A DNA stretch of 64,000 nucleotides from Rhodospirillales bacterium. GTDB taxonomy: Bacteria; Pseudomonadota; Alphaproteobacteria; Reyranellales; Reyranellaceae. Position 1 is the first letter of the stretch. Each line of letters begins with the position of its first letter. The position numbers and the translations under genes were made by a program. The stretch covers positions 2,074,501-2,138,500 of the forward strand of contig CP064988.1 in NCBI GenBank assembly GCA_016699855.1. Reading direction: 5' to 3'. This document shows, piece by piece, positions 60,245-64,000 of this stretch. The notes under the pieces are model-generated. The model was given only the letters and a program-made list of their open reading frames with translations, was not told where the DNA came from and ran no database searches.

Positions 60245-60401
60245 AAACGCCTCCCACGATCCGCCCGCCATCGCACGCCGCGCGCCGCGCGACGGATCGA
60301 CATTCGGGGTCCCGCCGCGCGACCGCAAGGCCGTTCTCGCGGTTGCGCCGGGCCGGCCCGCCCGCGAAGATCGCGCGGTCTCGCGTTCACGGGGAGCGAC
60401 C

Positions 60402-60872
60402 ATGACGGCGACCACCCTGCCGGTGTCCGGGCCGGCGATCGATTTCGAGCGGCTGGACTGGATGTGGTTCAAGGGCGGGCCGCGCTTCGACTATCCGATC
60501 GACTACGGGCTGGCGGTGCTCGGCGCGCGCCCGGCCGAGGGCCGCATCGACTTCCTCGGCCGCTGGGCGCCCGGCGCCTACTGCCATTTCCACCGCCACA
60601 CCGGCGACACCACGACGCTGATCCTCGAGGGCGAGCACCGCGTGCTGGATGTCACCGACGCCGGCGACCGGCTGAGGATCCGTCCGCGCGGCGACTACGC
60701 CCACAGTCCGGCCGGCGACCTGCACATGGAATACGCCGGACCGGCCGGCTCGCTGGTGTTCTTCAGCATGACGACGCCCGACGGCCGCGTCTTCGAGGTG
60801 CTCGACAAGGACCGGAAGCTCCTGAGCACCGTCACCATCGACGACATGGTCTCCGGCCGCCTCAAGCGATGA
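60402..60872 (+). CDS. Cupin-domain protein
   Basis: Encodes about 156 residues from an ATG preceded by GGGGAGCGACC. One beta-barrel cupin: GRWAPGAYCHFHRHTGDTTT (HxH metal ligands), LILEGEHRVLDV and the second half with HMEYAGPAGSLVFF. The substrate is unknown; related single-domain cupins include dioxygenases, isomerases and acetylacetone-cleaving enzymes. It is divergent from the GMC gene, about 158 bp apart. Translated in isolation. Confidence 0.82.
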   Translation: MTATTLPVSGPAIDFERLDWMWFKGGPRFDYPIDYGLAVLGARPAEGRIDFLGRWAPGAYCHFHRHTGDTTTLILEGEHRVLDVTDAGDRLRIRPRGDYAHSPAGDLHMEYAGPAGSLVFFSMTTPDGRVFEVLDKDRKLLSTVTIDDMVSGRLKR

Positions 60873-60910
60873 GCGCGCGGGGGCGCCGCGACGCCACGGA
60901 TCGCCGTCCG

Positions 60911-61726
60911 TCAATCCGGGAAGGTGGGGTGCCGCTTCCTGAGCTCGGGGCCGGTCAGGTTGGTCACGAAGTCGATGCGCTCGCCGTTGGCGAGCTCGAA
61001 GCGGCCCATGGTGTAGAAGCGCCAGCGCTCGCCCTCCTCCTCGCGGATCTCGCGCTGGCTTCCCTTGGCGGTCACGCGGCCGCCGAAGCACGAGTAGGTG
61101 CGCTCCTTGCCGGCGCCCGCCGACCGGCTGCTGCACACCAGCTGGCGGTCGGCGTTATGCAGGCGCGACTCGCCGCCCTGGTTGACGCGGAACCCGAGCA
61201 TGGTCTGCGTCGCCGCGCCGGCGCGCGTCACCGCGACGATCGCGGTGTCGTAGAGCGCCGGCCCGGCGAACGTCTCGCTCGACACGCGCAGGCGTTCGGC
61301 GGGCCTTCCGGAGACCACGACGGCGCAGGCGCAGCGGTCGCGGTCGGCCTGCGCGTACTCCGCCAGCCGCTCGCGCATCTGCCGCTCGCAATCCCGCCGC
61401 GCCGTCTCGACGCGGGCGGCCTCGGCGTCGAGGGTCCAGGTCGTCAAGGGCGGACAGAACGGCGCCGCGGCGCCGAACATCGTGATGGTGCGCGACATCC
61501 AGTCCGGGGTCTTGGACCAGCGCGAGATCGGCATGGCGAGACGGCTGCGCACGCCCGGCGCCTGGTCGAGGCGGACGACGCGCTTGTCCGGCAGCTCGAT
61601 CTGGATCGACGGCGACGCCGGCGTCTGGGCGGCCGCGGCGCCGGCCGCGACGCACGACGCCGCCACGGCGAACGCCGCCGCGACGCGCCCCGACAATTCC
61701 GCCGCGCTCCGCGCCATCCGCCCCAT
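60911..61726 (-). CDS. Secreted hypothetical protein
   Basis: Encodes about 271 residues. The start at 61726 follows CGGAGCGGTG; an alternative Met three codons later is possible. Signal peptide VAAAFAVAASCVAAGAAAAQ. The mature part has several cysteines (DRDRCACAVVV, LVCSSRSAG, TYSCFGGRV) that may form disulfides, and ends in a conserved-looking beta segment (WRFYTMGRFELANGERIDFV). No family recognised. It converges with the cupin gene. Confidence 0.68.
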   Translation of the reverse strand: MGRMARSAAELSGRVAAAFAVAASCVAAGAAAAQTPASPSIQIELPDKRVVRLDQAPGVRSRLAMPISRWSKTPDWMSRTITMFGAAAPFCPPLTTWTLDAEAARVETARRDCERQMRERLAEYAQADRDRCACAVVVSGRPAERLRVSSETFAGPALYDTAIVAVTRAGAATQTMLGFRVNQGGESRLHNADRQLVCSSRSAGAGKERTYSCFGGRVTAKGSQREIREEEGERWRFYTMGRFELANGERIDFVTNLTGPELRKRHPTFPD

Positions 61727-61936
61727 CACCGCTCCGATCCGGGTGGCCGCCACGCCGCGCCACCCCGGCGATTGCCGCCGGACCGCCTCCGCCTTGTCAA
61801 GCCCGGCGGCCCCTTACGGCGACGGGTGGCGGCGCGCTAGGCTGCGACGCGGCGTCGACCGGCGCGCGCCCGGGGGCCGCGAGATCCGCCGCGGAGCGAC
61901 GCGGCACCGGGGACGACGCCCGCGGGAGGACGCCGC

Positions 61937-63205
61937 ATGCGCCTGCTGATCGAGAACGCCACGCTGTGGGACGGCACCGGCGCGGCGCCGTTTCCCGCCA
62001 AGGTGCTGGTCGAGGGCGACCGCATCGCCGCCGTCGCGCCGGGAGCGGAGACCGTGGCCGCCGATGGCGCCGAGCGCATCGACGCCGGCGGCAAGTTCCT
62101 GATGCCGGGGCTGGTCGAAGGCCACGCGCACCTGACCTTCGTCGACGTCAGCCGCGGCACCGCGCTGGGCGAGCTGCCGCCGGAGGAGCACACGCTGCTG
62201 GCGATGGACGCGGCCCGCAAGCTGCTGGCGGCCGGCTTCACCAGCGCCTGCGGCGCGGCCTCGGCGAAGATGCGGCTCGACGTCGTGCTGCGCGACGCCA
62301 TCGCGTCGGGCCTGATCGACGGTCCGCGCATGCTCGCGGCAGGGCCCGAGCTGACAGTGACCGGCGGGCTGGGCGACGGACGGCGCCTGCATCTGCACCA
62401 GGAGAGCTTCGGCCTGCCGGTGGACGGCGCCGACGAGATGCTGCGCACCGTGCGGCTGTGCCTGCGCGAGGGCGTCGACACGGTGAAGATCAACATCTCC
62501 GGCGATTTCGGCACGGAGTCGGCGCCGTCCGAGGCCGCCGTCATGACCGACGCCGAGATCGCCGTGGCGGTCGAGGCGACGCACGCCATCGGCCGGCGCG
62601 TGGCGGCGCACGCGCGCGCATCGGAATCGGTCAAGCGCGCCGTGCGCCACGGCGTCGACGTGATCTACCATTGCGACTTCGCCGACGACGAGGCGCTGGA
62701 CATGCTGGAGTCGGTCAAGGACCGGATCTTCACCGGACCGGCGATCGGCATCGTGCTGACGCGCATCGACAGCCTGCGCGGCGACAACAGCCCGCAGGGC
62801 CGCGCGGTCTACGAGCGGCTGAAGCCGCTCTACGAGGCGACCTGCCGCACGCACGGCGAGATGCGCCGGCGCGGCATCCGCGTGGTGGCGGGCGGCGACT
62901 ACGGTTTCGCCGGCAACCCGCAGGGCACCAACGCCCGCGACCTCGAGCATTTCACCCGGCATTTCGGCTTCTCGCCGTCGGAGGCGCTGCTGGCCGCGAC
63001 CCGCACCGGCGGCCAGATCATGCGCCGCGGCCACGAGCTGGGCATGGTCAAGCCCGGCTACCTCGCCGACCTGCTGCTGGTCGACGGCGATCCGCTGGCC
63101 GACATCCGCGTGCTGCAGGACAACACGCGCTTCGCCTTCGTCATGAAGGACGGGGTGCGCTACATCCCCTGCGCCGGACAACCGCACGTCCGGCGGACGC
63201 ACTGA
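61937..63205 (+). CDS. Amidohydrolase family protein
   Basis: Encodes 422 residues. Metal-dependent hydrolase of the imidazolonepropionase-like type: His63-x-His65 in LVEGHAHLTF, probable carbamylated or metal-linking Lys184 in TVKINISGD, His225 in AAHARASESV, a further His in VIYHCDFAD, and Asp in VVAGGDYGFAG. The N-terminal MRLLIENATLWDGTG is standard. Known relatives hydrolyse cyclic amides or prolidase-type dipeptides; the substrate is unassigned. It is followed 29 bp later by an alpha/beta hydrolase, so the two are probably one operon. Confidence 0.87.
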   Translation: MRLLIENATLWDGTGAAPFPAKVLVEGDRIAAVAPGAETVAADGAERIDAGGKFLMPGLVEGHAHLTFVDVSRGTALGELPPEEHTLLAMDAARKLLAAGFTSACGAASAKMRLDVVLRDAIASGLIDGPRMLAAGPELTVTGGLGDGRRLHLHQESFGLPVDGADEMLRTVRLCLREGVDTVKINISGDFGTESAPSEAAVMTDAEIAVAVEATHAIGRRVAAHARASESVKRAVRHGVDVIYHCDFADDEALDMLESVKDRIFTGPAIGIVLTRIDSLRGDNSPQGRAVYERLKPLYEATCRTHGEMRRRGIRVVAGGDYGFAGNPQGTNARDLEHFTRHFGFSPSEALLAATRTGGQIMRRGHELGMVKPGYLADLLLVDGDPLADIRVLQDNTRFAFVMKDGVRYIPCAGQPHVRRTH

Positions 63206-63234
63206 CCGCCCGCCCCGCCGAGGAACCCGACACG

Positions 63235-63984
63235 ATGCCCACGCTCAAGCGCCCCGACGCCGAGATCTACTACGAGGTCCACGGTTCGGGCTTCCCGCTG
63301 CTGCTGTTCGCGCCCGGCGGGTTGAAATCCCAGCTCGCGTACTGGCGGGCCAGCCCGGCCGATCCCTCGAAGCCGGCGGCGTGGATGGATCCGATGAAGG
63401 CGCTGTCGGACACGTTCTCCGTGGTCGGCATGGATCAGCGCAACGCCGGCGCCTCGACGGCGGCGGTGAAGGCCGACCACGGCTGGCACACTTTCGCCGC
63501 CGACCATCTGGCGCTGATGGACCATCTCGGCTTCGACCGCTTCCACGTGATGGGCGGCTGCATCGGCGGCACCTACTGCCTGACGCTCTGCAGGCTGGCG
63601 CCGGCGCGCGTCACGGCGGCGGTGCTGCAGAACCCGATCGGCCTGCACGAGAACAAGGACGTCTGGGACGCCGCCATCGAAGGCTACCGCAGGACCGTCC
63701 AGGCGCGCGATCCGTCGGTGACCGACGCCGTGATCGACAGCTTCGGCCGCAACATGTTCGGCGGCGACTTCGTCTTCTCGGTCGACCGCGACTTCGTGCG
63801 CGGCTGCCGCACGCCCTTGTACCTGCAGCCGGGCGTCGACAAACCCCATCCGGCGCGCACCAGCGAGGAGCTGGCCGCGCTGGCGCCCGACATCGAGGTG
63901 CAGACGGACTGGCGCGGCCCCGAGCATCTCGACGAATCGATCCGCCGCGTGCGCGCGTTCCTGTCGCGCCACACGCCGCGCTGA
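63235..63984 (+). CDS. Alpha/beta hydrolase with a cysteine at the nucleophile position
   Basis: Encodes about 249 residues. Alpha/beta-hydrolase core: LLLFAPGGLKSQLAYW at the oxyanion region, VVGMDQRNAGAS, and the nucleophile elbow VMGGCIGGTYCLTL, where Cys109 replaces the usual Ser. The C-terminal HLDESIRRVRAFLSRH holds the late helix; a candidate His lies in the PEHLDES stretch. Cys nucleophiles occur in a few groups such as dienelactone hydrolases. The gene is cotranscribed with the amidohydrolase, suggesting consecutive hydrolytic steps on one compound (inference). It ends 16 bases before the window edge. Confidence 0.83.
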   Translation: MPTLKRPDAEIYYEVHGSGFPLLLFAPGGLKSQLAYWRASPADPSKPAAWMDPMKALSDTFSVVGMDQRNAGASTAAVKADHGWHTFAADHLALMDHLGFDRFHVMGGCIGGTYCLTLCRLAPARVTAAVLQNPIGLHENKDVWDAAIEGYRRTVQARDPSVTDAVIDSFGRNMFGGDFVFSVDRDFVRGCRTPLYLQPGVDKPHPARTSEELAALAPDIEVQTDWRGPEHLDESIRRVRAFLSRHTPR

Positions 63985-64000
63985 CCAGATCCGCTTCCGA

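Overview
The window is about 70% GC and looks like chromosomal DNA of an alphaproteobacterium. The evidence is the def-fmt-truA order, an rpmH-rnpA-yidD-yidC block, a 3-hydroxybutyrate dehydrogenase next to a patatin-like lipase, and intergenic GAGAGGG-type and GTCATTCCGAGC-type palindromic repeats of the kind common in that class. I cannot fix the order or genus. I see no rRNA and no CRISPR array; there is one tRNA, tRNA-Arg(CCG).

Layout. 1-6.7 kb: two unassigned proteins, a 2OG-Fe(II) oxygenase, then argB and def-fmt-truA on the plus strand. 6.7-12.1 kb, minus strand: a membrane protein, two tandem paralogs of an unassigned membrane-anchored family, and rpmH-rnpA-yidD-yidC (ribosome, RNase P, membrane insertion). 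12.4-14.8 kb: a TVP38-type membrane protein translationally coupled to a disulfide-type flavoprotein. 14.8-16.7 kb: a repeat-rich gap, a VOC protein and a truncated GMC oxidoreductase. 16.7-18.8 kb: an AT-richer islet with a TcmP / phage Gp37-Gp68-family pair. 18.9-25.2 kb: LLM oxidoreductase, thioredoxin-like protein, an AT-rich gene for a PD-(D/E)XK-type protein, a bufferin-like peptide with DoxX, and an NDH-2-like dehydrogenase. 25.5-40.5 kb: ordinary chromosomal genes (LysR, peroxiredoxin-like, PHB-related pair, histidine kinase, MFS, RlmI-like methyltransferase, GGT, K+ channel, P1 peptidase, BI-1, NhaA, PatB).

40.6-52.9 kb looks like an acquired segment that starts at tRNA-Arg. It has a decayed IS256-type transposase, a LysR regulator, and a co-directional run of PNPOx-like, GST, PNPOx/ferredoxin-reductase/2Fe-2S fusion, NTF2-like, dihydrolipoyl-dehydrogenase-like and second GST genes. 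An opposing isochorismatase-like / YHS / epoxide-hydrolase-like group and several gene remnants follow. 53-64 kb holds another GST, a DUF4239-like protein, a beta-barrel protein with three small secreted proteins, a frameshifted GMC oxidoreductase, a cupin, an amidohydrolase and an alpha/beta hydrolase.

The most unusual items are the TcmP/Gp37-Gp68 islet with a disrupted G-tract, the AT-rich nuclease-like gene, the bufferin gene without its usual maturation genes, the tandem membrane-anchored paralogs, the redox/GST operon, and several families of dispersed palindromes. One palindrome lies directly against a truncated GMC gene.
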